Of a stretch of 64,000 nt of DNA, positions 32,030 to 43,661 are shown piece by piece. The stretch is from assembly GCF_032854445.1 (NCBI RefSeq), contig NC_088307.1:28550484-28614483 (forward strand), written 5' to 3'. Position 1 is the first letter of the stretch, and each line of letters opens with the position of its first letter. The notes under the pieces were generated by a model. The model was not told the DNA's origin. It searched no databases and worked only from the letters and a program-made list of their open reading frames with translations. Made by a program: the position numbers and the translations under genes. This DNA is from Liolophura sinensis. Lineage: Eukaryota > Mollusca > Polyplacophora > Chitonida > Chitonidae.

Positions 32030-34463
32030 AATGGTCTATGTACTGTATCTTCATGTAGCAACCATTGGATCCCCAGGTAGTTGCACAGTCACACAGGGAT
32101 CACATGTCCTCTGTCACAGTCCCAAGTGGTCTATGTACTGTATCTTCATGTAGCAACCATGTAGCGGGGATCACCAGATAGTTGTACAGTCACACAGGGA
32201 TCACATGTCCTGTGTCACAGTCCCAAATGGTCTATGTACAGTATGTTCATGTAACAGGCATATAGTTGGTATCCAGACAGTTGTACAGTCACACAGGGAT
32301 CACATGCCCTGTGTCACAGTCCCAAATGGTCTATGTACTGTATCTTCATGTAACTGGTATGTATTTGGTATCCAGACAGTTGTAGAGCCACACAGAGATG
32401 ACATGTCCTGTGTCACAGTCCCTAATGGCCTACATACTGTATCTTCATGTAGCTGGCATATAGTTGGGATCCAGACAGTTGTACAGTCACACAGAGATGA
32501 CATGTCCTATGTGACAGCCTCTAATGGCCCATGTACTGTATCTTCATGTAGCTGGCATATAGTTGGTATCCAGACAGTTCTACACTTACACAGAGATGAC
32601 ATGTCCTATGTGACAGCCTCTAATGGCCTATGTACTGTATCTTCATGTAACTGGCATATAGTTGGGATCCAGGTAGTTGTACAGTCACACAGAGATGACA
32701 TGTCCTGTGTCACAGTCCCAAATGGTCTATGTACTGTATCTTTATGTAACTGGCATATAGTTGGGATCCAGGTAGTTGTACAGTCACACACAGATGACAT
32801 GTCCTATGTCACAGTCTCTAATGGCCCATGTACTGTATCTTCATGTAGCTGGCATATAGTTGGGATCCAGACAGTTGTACAGTCACACACAGATGACATG
32901 TCCTATGTCACAGTCTCTAATGGCCCATGTACTGTATCTTCATGTAACTGGCATATAGTTGGTATCCAGACAGTTGCACAGTCACACACAGATGACATGT
33001 CCTATGTCACAGTCTCTAATGGCCTACCCATTGTATCTTCATGTAACTGGCATATAGCTGGTATCCAGACAGCTCTATAGTCACACAGAGATGACATGTC
33101 CTATGTCACAGTCTCTCATGGCCTACCCACTGTATCTTCATGTAACTGGCATATAGTTGGTATCCAGACAGTTCTATAGTCACACAGAGATGACATGTCC
33201 TATGTCACAGTCTCTAATGGCCTACCCACTGCATCTTCATGTAACTGGTATGTATTTGGTATCCAGACAGTTGTAGAGCCACACAGAGATGACATGTCCT
33301 GTGTCACAGTCCCTAATGGCCTACATACTGTATCTTCATGTAGCTGGCATATAGTTGGGATCCAGACAGTTGTACAGTCACACAGAGATGACATGTCCTA
33401 TGTGACAGCCTCTAATGGCCCATGTACTGTATCTTCATGTAGCTGGCATATAGTTGGTATCCAGACAGTTCTACACTTACACAGAGATGACATGTCCTAT
33501 GTGACAGCCTCTAATGGCCTATGTACTGTATCTTCATGTAACTGGCATATAGTTGGGATCCAGGTAGTTGTACAGTCACACAGAGATGACATGTCCTGTG
33601 TCACAGTCCCAAATGGTCTATGTACTGTATCTTTATGTAACTGGCATATAGTTGGGATCCAGGTAGTTGTACAGTCACACAGAGATGACATGTCCTATGT
33701 CACAGTCCCTAATGGCCTACATACTGCATCTTCATCTAGCTGGCATATAGTTGGGATCCAGACAGTTGTACAGTCACACAGAGATGACATGTCCTATGTC
33801 ACAGTCCCTAATGGCCTACATACTGCATCTTCATCTAGTTGGCATATAGTTGGGATCCAGGTAGTTGTACAGTCACACAGAGATGACATGCCCTATGTCA
33901 CAGTCCCTAATGGCCTACATACTGTATCTTCATCTAGCTGGCATATAGTTGGGATCCAGGTAGTTGTACAGTCACACAGAGAAGACATGTCCTATGTCAC
34001 AGTCCCTAATGGCCTACATACTGTATCTTCATCTAGCTGGTATAAAGTTGGGATCCAGGTAGTTGTACAGTCACACAGAGATGACATGTCCTATGTCACA
34101 GTCCCTAATGGCCTACATACTGTATCTTCATGTAACTGGTATGTATTTGGTATCCAGACAGTTGTACAGTCACACAGAGATGACATGTCCTATGTCACAG
34201 TCCCTAATGGCCTACATACTGCATCTTCATCTAGCTGGCATATAGTTGGGATCCAGACAGTTGTACAGTCACACAGAGATGACATGTCCTATGTCACAGT
34301 CCCTAATGGCCTACATACTGTATCTTCATCTAGCTGGCATATAGTTGGGATCCTGACAGTTGTACAGTCACACAGAGATGACATGTCCTATGTCACAGTC
34401 CCTAATGGCCTACATACTGTATCTTCATGTAGCTGGCATATAGTTGGGATCCAGGTAGTTGTA
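32030..34463 (-). repeat. 99-bp tandem array copying the ZZZ3 coding end, in its 3' UTR
   Basis: About 24 units of 99 bp. Read on the minus strand, each unit starts with the codons for [12 protein letters not shown], the TGA and about 57 nt of 3' UTR, then begins again. The real gene end (34425-34463) is the first unit. Larger blocks are also repeated: the run of variants near 32344-32800 recurs near 33234-33690, about nine units away. Antisense ORFs of 291 and 443 codons on the plus strand arise because 99 is a multiple of three; they are not genes. Confidence 0.92.
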
Positions 34464-34572
34464 GTGCCCCTGAGCAAATCGCGTGTAATCTTGATCAATA
34501 TGATTTTGTTGACCAGCTTCTTTTAAAGCCTCCAAACGATGACTGGAGTTGTGCATACCAACATCAAAAGTA
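34425..34572 (-). CDS. ZZZ3: ZZZ3 last coding exon
   Basis: This exon starts after a TCTCTTACAG acceptor and completes a split codon. It encodes [15 protein letters not shown] and [12 protein letters not shown], then TGA (plus-strand 34425-34427). The end matches the conserved ZZZ3 C-terminus. The last ~39 nt of coding sequence and the stop are the template of the 99-bp array that follows as 3' UTR. Confidence 0.92.
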
Positions 34573-37500
34573 CTGTAAGAGATAAAAACAGGGAACTGTT
34601 AACAAGTATACATACATGTATTTGAAAGTAACAGTTCTACAGGCTACAGCAAACTAGCATCGATCAAAGTGCATCAATATATCTACAGATAACAAGTAAC
34701 CTTTCAAACCAAAATTCTGCCAGTTTTCGCTCTAGACATTCCCTCACTGAGGGACAATACCAGGGATGGGAGCTGATGATTAGAAAAAATGTCTGAAGTT
34801 TCTTACATCTGAAAATACCTTACCTTACCTCAAAAATACATTTAATAGCGATGAGCTATTCTGATGAAGTCAGTAGCATTTTTTTGCAGCAGCAGCAGCG
34901 CAATTATCCAGAAGCCTCTCATCAGTGTAATCACTGTTAGCTCATGCTGACTTCTTCTAAAGCTGTAGGTGGGAAGGAAAACCATGACCATCTGCAGATT
35001 ACTGGCAGACTTTCCCATCTACGACCAGGGAGGAAGCCAGTCTGAGTTTCACAAACTTGTAAAACTCACAGCAACTGTGCTGTACTAGCTTGCTAGGCAA
35101 TAAAGGCTCTCTGGTTAGAACATAGTTTAAGCCCAACACAATGTGAAAAACAAATATGACTGGTTCTTTTCTTTTCGTTCACAATCTTTACACATTCCTA
35201 GTAGTAATCGAAAATCATAAATATGCTTTGAATGACTCCGTTTTAAAGGGAATCTAGTTTAGCACTACACCTACATGGTACATCTGGAATTGTACATTGG
35301 CAAACAGTCTAGTAACATATAAATCCAATATGAGAGTTTCAGGTTCAGACTCTTTTGCCACTGAAGGTAAAAAAATCATTCTGTATCAAGAGGCAAATAT
35401 TAGGCTACCTCTGTTGACAATATTCACCCATCACCTTTATCTCACCTCTTTCCTTCAATTCAAAACCTTCCGTAGCTCTTCAATTTTCTCCATTGTTAGT
35501 CTAATCAGAACAGACTGTGAAACCTTTCTCAGATGCCCATGTTAAAACTGATGTCAGATGTTTAACATTTTTCACAGGTCACATGGATGCCAGTGATAGA
35601 ACTTTTTCTACCTTCAGTGATAAAACCGTTCAAACCGGAAGTTCACCTCTTTAAACAAATAATATTTACAACATAAAAGTGATCCACAAAAAATCCAGTC
35701 AGACTGATTTCTTGGCATAAAACATACCTATCCACACAGTCCTCGCAAAAATCCACAGAGCTTTCCGAGGGACAGTCTAAACAATGCCAGCGAATGCCCA
35801 CAATCGGGTCACAACCACACTTGTCACACTGAAACAGGGGAAGCAACCACTACAGGTACATGTGGCTGACCTAAAATGATGTTACCTGATTCTGAGAGTA
35901 CATGTACCTTAAGAAGTGATTTCAGACTTGATACAACTGGGATGATATCTTACCTAAAAATGTAAGTTTCAGCACCAAAAGTAACATTTTATGACCGTAT
36001 ATGTGTCTAAAAATGCAATTTTTGGGACAATTTTTAGTGCAGATTATTATCTGATTGTATTGGGTCAAGAATGAAATCAGCCACCTTTCCTGCTTTAAAC
36101 TTCAAGAACACTAAACAAGTTCAACTGTCACATGAAAGAATCCATATCGGAATGGCGGAATGGCAAGAGTAATAAATCAAGAATATGTTCTCCATGAATA
36201 ACTCGCTGACCTTTTTGACCAGCTGTGTGCCAGACTGTGAAATTTGCCACTTTTACTTGGTCGAATGGTTGACAACTTAAAACGGTGCCCCAATGGTGGG
36301 GTGGGTGATTGTTTTCTTGCCTCGACCCATGACTAGACAAACATCGCCACAGGAGTGCGATGCACATGCTTGGCGAGATGAAAGTAGTCCAGTGGGTAAA
36401 GGCTTGAAGAATTCCACACAACATATATATTTTTATCGACAAATTATAATAAAGAAAGTATCAAGCCATAGTCGTTTACAAACCTGTAAATTCCAAAACT
36501 GTCCCAAAGTATGTTCTTCTCAAACTGGCAAGCTTATGATCAGTGAATGCATTATGCCGGGAACTGTGTTTTCTGTTCATAGTCCCATACATACATGCAA
36601 CAAATTAGCCTGCCAATGTATTTCAGCGATAAAGACCTGACTGACAAGTATCTGTTAAGCTCCTGTAAAATACAGCGTGAAGTTTTCCAAGCCTCACAAA
36701 CATCCGATGTTAGAAGTGTTCCTATTTTCCCGCCATTTCATTTCGGAAACTGTCAGTTATATACTGAGGTGTCCTAAACTAACACAGGTTCAAACTGCGT
36801 TCTCGCATTATTGTGACAGCCCACTGCCATGTCTGTACATCAGTACATTTGCATTGAGCCTGTATAGGTAGACGAGAACAGTCTCCAGACTTTCCCCATT
36901 TCACAAAATGGCAATCATAAACTCAACACGTGGATTTTAATTTGGACTATAAGGTTTGATTTTGTCACTAAACCATTTCAGCAAAGCCATCATAAAGTCA
37001 TGTGCCGGTATATGTTTTACTTACAAAGGTATTCACAAAACTTATATGTAATATATTTACCACGAGAATTCCAAACAATTACCACAACAACAGGTGGTCA
37101 AGTGGGGTCTCTGCTGTGATTGACAGGTCCTACGCTCAATGTTGGAACTCTAAAGGCTTTACTCAGAGTTGGGCGTCTCCACAGGTAAGGTGTGAAGACG
37201 TACATATCTTTTGATGCAAACAAAGTGGGTGAAAATAGATTTTCTTGTGAGAAGACACATGTAATGCCAAGTCTAATTTCTGTATTTAATGGTGGAGCAG
37301 CGCAGTGGCTCATTTTTAACGATGGCAAAAACGCTCGAGTTTGACTGATTGTGGCGGGATGATAGGATTACACGCAACAGACAACTAATTTCACCTCACG
37401 TTGTACGGTTCACATGTGATTGAGAACGACCAAGGTCTGAGTAGAAATTTAATGTCTCACTGACATGTTCACTGTACCCTGCACATGTGTTGTCGGTTTA

Positions 37501-40500
37501 CTGTACAAACTCTTGCAGATGAGCCTATATAATAAATGCAGTTGTGTAATAAGCTAATTAACAGTTGGGCGTCCATCATTGCCCTTAGTGACCAAATGAT
37601 ACACAAAGACGATGTGGCTTGGGAAATCACCTAAGCGAAGAGACCTACATTTTTGCCATGCGTGTTGTCCCAGACCCATCATAAGTTGACTCAGACTGTG
37701 GAGCCTCTCAGTGTCTGTTAAGTCATGTTCACACAATGCGATTTGTCATATTCACACGATGCAATTTGGGGAGTGCTACAACTGTTTAAAATCGTGTTTC
37801 ATATCCTGTTTTTATTTGAATAGTCCAAGTTGGTGGGATTACTTGACAGAGACAGCGTAAACGGGTCAGCAAAGCCGTACCTTGAAGCCTGTGTGCTTTG
37901 TGTTACACATCCCTGACGTCTTCAGTTTCTGCTGCCTTATTTGCTTGAGCCTTATCAGCTCCTGATACTCGTCTGTGTCCCTCAGGGACTCTGGGACCAA
38001 CTCCTCATCCTGCAACACAAATCAACAGCAGGTAATCAAAGTGAATGATTCATGGATTCATTTATTTCATGTGATTTTTGTTTAACGTTATTCTCCAGAA
38101 TTTACCACTTTCAAGGCCATCATCAAAACTGTTTGCTGTGGTCAACCTCACCGACCCATTAAAATCTGCCCTCCTCCACAGTTCTTATCAGCTTTTCATG
38201 TAAGTTACTTCTTAGTCTTCCTCTCAATGTTCATTTCTTTAACTATCCCTATTCCTTTCATTAGCGAGAATAAAACAAACGAATTCTCTGCCAACAAATC
38301 CTATTTCTTTTTATAAGGTTGTGTTACCTCAAACAAAGAATTCTTTAATCAAGGCCTCGCTGGCAATTTCATGTGAGTATCTCACAATTTGTTGCCACAC
38401 TACTTTGTGACAGCCATGACAGCTGCACAGGACAGCACAGCAGTTGCACCGGACAGCACAGCAGCTGCACCGGACAGTACAGCAGCTACAAATTTCTCTG
38501 GGTAGTTTCAGTCATAGTTCAAAGTGGCCTTTCCGTTTCTGTTTTCCAGTTCATGACAAATTTGGTGAAAAGAATCTTTCCCTTCAAAATCAGTTCAAAT
38601 TTCTTCCTTTAGCTGAGGCTCATTAGCCAACAAAGTAGTTTTGGGCACACTGATCAAAGATTAGACACTTCAAAATCAGCTAATCTGCTGAAAATTCTCA
38701 GTTAAAAGGGAGTTAATAACTCACTGAGACGTCCATGTCCCCTGCCTGTGAGATGAAGTCGGTGTCTACGCTGTTTTCTCCATAGCTGAGGGATGAATCA
38801 TCGTCAGACATGTACACTGGAGGCTCATGGGAACTCATGAAGGTCGACGGCTGGTAGTAGAACTTCTGGAAGCGATGGTGCCGATGGGATGCCTAGCAAA
38901 TTCATATTCATGAAGGTCTGAAAAGTGACGACTCAAACAAAAACAAGTTTGAAGTCCTTCTGTTTTCTCGGTTTACAAAATGTTCAGAAATGTAGAGAAC
39001 AGATCTAAGTCTAGTGGATGCAACAGGTTTTGACTGCCACTATGTAATTTATTAAGATTTTCCATTATCACACTGCATTAGCTAAAAGCAAAATTAATGC
39101 AATGTTGATATTGCATCAACACCAGAGAAAAAGTCAAACAAAATTGAATAAATCTACCCCGAACTTCCTGTCAGTTACAAATGGCAGAAAGGCTGGGGCA
39201 GATTAGGGGCAATTTAAAAGTAATATCTTTATTTGTTTTCAAGAAATTGCACCTATAATGTGAATGAGATGCACAAAAACATGTGACTTCTCAGCCCCAC
39301 TTCCACTTGACTTCCTTCAGAAGCATTTAGGCGCCAGCTGATATCAAGAAAACATGCACATGTACATATCAACAAATACAGGAGTCGTTATCCACATATT
39401 ATCCATGTGTTCCCCTCCAGGATCCAAGGCACTCCTAACACCTGAGATGAAAACACTGCATGCTGTACGGGATGTATTTCAGACAGTGATTTTTTAGTCA
39501 CTCACATAGTCTGTGAGTAAAACCTGTTGCTGAGTCAGCAGGACACAAACCTTTCTGTTATACGCGGACAGGTGAGGCACCTTCCCAGGGATAGGTAACC
39601 CTGCTTTGGCCAGCTTAATGAAGTACTTCTGTACACGGCTTGCCACCTGAAAGTCAAAACACACACCGTTAACCAAAACCAACGGGTGCGACTGCTCAAT
39701 GCTGCCCAATAGTTGCCCTGTGTAAAAAGACAACACTCTCTGGTGTTAGTTTTTTTACCCTGCAGTTCGTATGAACTTCCACGTTTGCTTAATGAAGGAA
39801 TGAATGCTTGGGGATTAACATTGTACTTATCAATTCTTAAGTCATATGACGAGGACAAGCCACTAGGTGTGTGTACATGAAATGTGTCTTCTTGTGGCAG
39901 GGTGAGTCCATGCCACCAAAGTGCTGCCACCACTGAATTATCATGCCGCACTAGGCATGACACCCCATCCAGTCACATTATACTGAAACTGGACCAACCA
40001 GTCCTGTTTCTTTGCTTTAACCTCTGAGCGCCAAGTGAGCCAGCAACAAGTACCAATTTTAGTCTTTGGTACGACCTGAAATGTCAGCTTTTGAACACAA
40101 AATGCATCAATTTAAATTCAAATCGCATCATATCTGAATATAAATGTTACACAGTCTTAAAATTTCTTTACAATTTTGGACATAAACTTTTCATCTACGA
40201 TTAAGTTGCTCATTTCACAGAATTCTAAGAGCTCTATTGACCTTAGAAAGGTGCTTTGATATTTGTTCGAAAATTAGGATACCTTACAGGTAAAAAGCAC
40301 ATCTAACATCAAGTCACACCTCACAAGCTGTCTCACCTGCTGTAATGTTCTGTTACCCAGGGCTGTAGCTATTTTCTGCCAGCGCTTGGCCTCAACTTCC
40401 TCCGGTGGGTACTGGATTAACAAGCTCTCTAGCCTTTTTTGTTCCTCCACAGACCACAGCTGGTTGAACGTGGATGACCGCTTGTCATCTTTGACCCTCC

Positions 40501-41782
40501 CTCGCACCACTGTGAGACCAGATCGAGGGTCGCTGTTGGTTAACTGATCAGCTAATGAGAATGACTGGAAGGAGCCGTAACCGCTGTCTGCAATGTGAAC
40601 AACTGAATACTATCAGACATGCCTTGGAACCAAAACATTTGTTCTCCCCATCCCCTCCACTTGGCATCCAAATGTCAACCAGTACTTAAGGCTTCAAAAG
40701 AGATGATCAGACCAGTGGACACATGAATTAACAGATATACGTGTACAGCCAAGCCCTTTAGGTAACATGAAACAAACAGGGTTACTGATGCCTAAGTCAA
40801 TGTCCAAATAAAGATGAACAGACAAACCAACAGACAAGCAAAGCAAGTTTAGGTGAAGATCAGTTGATGGGGTCTGCAGATATCATGTGGAAATGGTCAT
40901 GGTGCACGAGGACATTTAGTATGTAAGCAAATCATTTTCTATTTAGAGACTATGTAATGATACTACTCATTAGTACATGGTTGCTCAGTGATAGTTAGGA
41001 CATGGAATCATATGGTTTGAACCAGTCTACTACTGGGATTACAAAGGTTACTGACACCATACATTTCAGTATCCTCACAGCCGACCAAAGTGATATAACC
41101 TGACACACGTGACACTGGCTGTTGGATACAGGAATACACACATTCAACACATGGCGATTGCTGGGTAATGAAAACTGGATCATGTTGTCTGATGCAGGAC
41201 AATTCATCATTCATGTACATGAACTACCCAATTATTCAACATACTTTAAGTCACACCTGCGTGTTGTCTGCCTGTACAGCCTGATATTACGTCCAGAAGA
41301 TCAATATTTTCACATGCCCAAACGGCACATGTACACGTACCTCCACAACTGCTTCCATCTGATGTCGTTGTCTTCTTCTGTCGTGTCATGTGTTTGTGAA
41401 TCGTAGAATTGACCAGGTTAGTACTGGACGTGTATTTCTCCCACCTAATGTCGGGTAGCTCCGCCACTAGCTGAGGTCTGGGGAAATTCATCTGCTGGCC
41501 TCTCTGCAATTGCTCTACAAAGCCTATTGGTTCACTCAAGGCTGTGTTCTGCATCTCGTGTAATTTGTCCAAGTCCTTGATGGCCGACATTCTCTGCGAC
41601 TCCAGCATGACAATGGTTTTCAGCAGCTGGCTGTAGTCCTGGTTTCCCTTCAAAGCCAGGTGATCAGATTCAAAATAATACACATCCTCAGCCTCATCGA
41701 GAACTGTGCTGTCTGCAGGATGGATTGGGGAAGACTGACCAGGCATGCCGGTGTCAGACATTTCCTGCAGCAGTCTCTCTGG
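34425..41782 (-). CDS. ZZZ3: ZZZ3, SANT and ZZ-type zinc-finger protein (7 exons)
   Basis: Exons 41341-41782, 40337-40587, 39551-39646, 38725-38892, 37881-38009, 35728-35828 and 34425-34572 join in one frame. They match the C-terminal half of animal ZZZ3, a histone-reading subunit of the ATAC acetyltransferase complex that acts in the nucleus. In order: [12 protein letters not shown] and a coiled segment, a SANT/Myb domain ([30 protein letters not shown]), [30 protein letters not shown], a ZZ finger ([16 protein letters not shown]) and the conserved ending [12 protein letters not shown]-stop. From the first Met (41759-41761) the protein is 437 aa, against roughly 900 aa in human. The reading frame stays open to the acceptor at 41782, so further upstream exons are likely. 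Confidence 0.93.
34893..35115. mobile_element. Chimeric SINE: plus head joined to minus half
   Basis: 34896-34972 is the SINE head and middle in plus orientation (CAGAAGCCTCTCATCAGTGT). From about 34975 the same middle region continues in minus orientation (AAAACCATGACCATCTGCAG to CTAGCTTGCTAGGCAAT). In the last ZZZ3 intron. Confidence 0.7.
35728..35828 (-). CDS. ZZZ3: ZZZ3 exon f (ZZ zinc finger)
   Basis: This 101-nt exon encodes [20 protein letters not shown] and then FCEDCVD, with the Cys pairs and RWHC of a ZZ finger. Acceptor CTGTTTCAG; donor GTATGT in phase 2. Confidence 0.92.
35829..37880 (-). other. ZZZ3 intron between exons e and f
   Basis: About 2 kb without recognisable repeats or exons. 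Confidence 0.6.
37881..38009 (-). CDS. ZZZ3: ZZZ3 exon e
   Basis: This 129-nt exon, phase 0-0, encodes a charged helix ([16 protein letters not shown]) and ends HTGFK directly before the ZZ finger. Acceptor GTGTTGCAG, donor GTACGG. Confidence 0.88.
38405..38490. repeat. Short tandem repeat, ~21 bp, 4 copies
   Basis: Units CAGCTGCACCGGACAGCACAG in the ZZZ3 intron between exons e and d. Confidence 0.8.
38725..38892 (-). CDS. ZZZ3: ZZZ3 exon d
   Basis: This 168-nt exon, phase 0-0, encodes [20 protein letters not shown] and an acidic, serine-rich tail ending GDMDVS before GTGAGT. The [12 protein letters not shown] motif is diagnostic of ZZZ3. Confidence 0.92.
39551..39646 (-). CDS. ZZZ3: ZZZ3 exon c (end of SANT domain)
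   Basis: This 96-nt exon, phase 0-0, encodes [20 protein letters not shown] and a short tail ending AYNRK before GTTTGT. It directly continues NRTLQQ of the previous exon. Confidence 0.92.
40337..40587 (-). CDS. ZZZ3: ZZZ3 exon b (SANT/Myb domain)
   Basis: This 251-nt exon has a CATTGCAG acceptor and GTGAGA donor. It encodes [14 protein letters not shown] and [17 protein letters not shown], the Trp-spaced helices of a SANT domain. Confidence 0.93.
41341..41782 (-). CDS. ZZZ3: ZZZ3 exon a (first recognisable coding exon)
   Basis: This 442-nt exon lies between a CCCTACAG acceptor and a GTACGT donor. It holds PERLLQE before the first Met, then [30 protein letters not shown] and PDIRWEKYT, all positions conserved in ZZZ3. 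If 41761 is not the true start, an upstream exon supplies it. None could be named with confidence between 41783 and 43606. Confidence 0.9.
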
Positions 41783-41967
41783 CTGTAGGGATGTAACAAA
41801 CAGATCAGCTTCGCTATTTCAAGCCCAAAAGGTGCCAGCCTGGAAAAAATTCAAGTCATCCAATATGATTCAAAGATGTGTCAGGAATGTTTTATGCTCC
41901 ATTTAGAACATTGCAAAACAACACACATGTATATGTGGATGAAATACAACAAACAATCATCATAAAT

Positions 41968-42345
41968 ATTTCTTATTTATTTATTTGATCGTACTCAAAA
42001 ATATTTCACTTACACTAAATCTTTAACATTTTCGACCTCTAAAGCACTTTTTCCACTGGAATTTATGCATACAATTATTAGAAAATGATGCCAAAGAAAA
42101 ATATCACTAAAGATGCAAGCTTCATAAAATTGTGCAAATTATTTCAATGTACCCCATAGTGCTTTCTGAACGTTACAAAATATTTGCCAAAGGGGTGGCT
42201 GAAAAGGTTGAAGAATTAGGGTATACAACAGCGACCAGCATTATGGTGGGAGGGGGGAAATCCTTGACCATGCACAGGTTGCTGTCAGAAATTTCCACGT
42301 AAGGCTGGACTAGCCAGAGAGTTAGCCAGCATGAGCTCGGCTATT
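41968..42345 (-). mobile_element. SINE split by an insertion
   Basis: The tail part is 41968-42016 and the body part 42222-42342. Between them are about 205 bp resembling 10350-10540 (shared blocks GTGCAA-TTATTTC and ACTAGGGT-like ends), possibly another dispersed element. Confidence 0.65.
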
Positions 42346-42868
42346 ATCTTTCAGCTCATATCACTGAATGAGTGACCAAACATTTTGATCCCTGATGCAG
42401 AAAAACAGATCTATAGTGCACAACTGCTTTTTTAAATTAATTTGATGGACAACTGACTGAATGAATTTATCAATCCCCTGTAAACATAAAAGCAAATCAA
42501 TAAAAACATGCGCCACCTGGATGTTGTCTGAGGGTGAACTCAGTGGAATAATTCAATGAACTAGATGGGCTAGTGTTGATTGTTTCCCATTGTATTCATG
42601 ACATTTTATGAATAGATGTGTCATAACCATGAAAGCTTCCACTGCACACTCTTCTTGGTGGATGCCACCATCTTGCCACTGCTCCACGGTGTTGCAGGTC
42701 CAAGGATTGCTTATATTTACTTATACACGCAGACCACTGCCAGCTAGACCTTACCCAATAATAAAAATTCACTGCCGATTTCTTGGCTATGACCAACCTA
42801 ACGTCAGAATAATCTCGGACTATTTTGAATAAAATATTCAATTTTAAACTTTATTTAAATGTTTAATG

Positions 42869-42895
42869 AGGGTCCTAAATATTATTTAGGACCCT
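42869..42895. repeat. Perfect palindrome, 12-bp arms, 3-nt loop
   Basis: AGGGTCCTAAAT (42869-42880) and its exact complement (42884-42895) around ATT. It lies between ZZZ3 and the divergent GATA-like gene. Confidence 0.85.
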
Positions 42896-43606
42896 AAGCA
42901 TAAGGTCTTACTGGACAGGCAGAGAGAAGTTAGCAATCAACTGTTTTCAGAAATCTTACTAAGTATCCTACAGGAATGAACTGAACGAACATCATCATCA
43001 AGACTTCGACACACTACCAGGCGTTGTTGTTGTATCATCATGCCCACACACATCTCGTGTCATCATGACGCCTGATATGGCCATTCTAGGTGTTAAGGCG
43101 TCTTATTTAGACGTTATCCATCAAGTTAAAGAGAAAATCTTACCCTTTTATGAATAACCCCTTTATGAATATTTAAAAGAAACACCGAAAAATCACTTCA
43201 GCCGAAAACTGATTTTGTAGCAGACATCTTTTTGAATCACCCGGATGAGACGTGTGTGAGAACTGAAAATGTAAACCATTTTATATGTGGAAAAAGAATA
43301 GTCTTAATAAAAACACTGCGCAAATAAAACTTTTATAAGTTTAAAAATGTTAAATTTAATTCTGATTATAGTAAATAAATGATAAAGCTTGAACCATAAA
43401 AAGCAATGCCATCACAAACAAATTGTTAAACTTCCGATCTCAGTCAGAGTTTTAATTTTTAATTAAGCCCTGCCATCGACAGCTTTAACACATAGCGAAG
43501 CGAGGAGAAACAGGCCAAAACAACACTGATGATTATGTGCTGTACTAACAGTTTATTGCTGAATTGTTGTCACAGGCATGTAACTTGAGATCTTGGAAGA
43601 AGGGCC

Positions 43607-43661
43607 ATGGCATGCCAGTCTGTAAAAACGCCTGCAGGGGATGAGTCGCAAGATCAGCTTG
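43607..43661 (+). CDS. GATA-like gene exon 1 (start codon)
   Basis: ATG at 43607 in a good context (GGGCC ATGG) encodes MACQSVKTPAGDESQDQL, then a split Gly codon before GTATGA. Chosen because its phase fits exon 2. Alternative starts (for example ATG 45741) would lose about 47 residues. Confidence 0.55.

Larger units (their letters stand above)
41783..43606. promoter_or_regulatory. Region between the divergent ZZZ3 and GATA-like genes
   Basis: Besides the split SINE (41968-42345) and the 12-bp palindrome, no coding exon could be supported here. A minus-strand donor-like AAAGG|GTAAGA at about 43141-43146 could end an untranslated ZZZ3 exon. Promoters for both genes are expected in this stretch, by position only. 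Confidence 0.35.

Noticed and set aside
32205-34526. Plus-strand ORFs of 291 and 443 codons with 33-residue repeats
   Set aside because: They are antisense to the ZZZ3 3' end and 99-bp array. The minus-strand reading explains the unit exactly.
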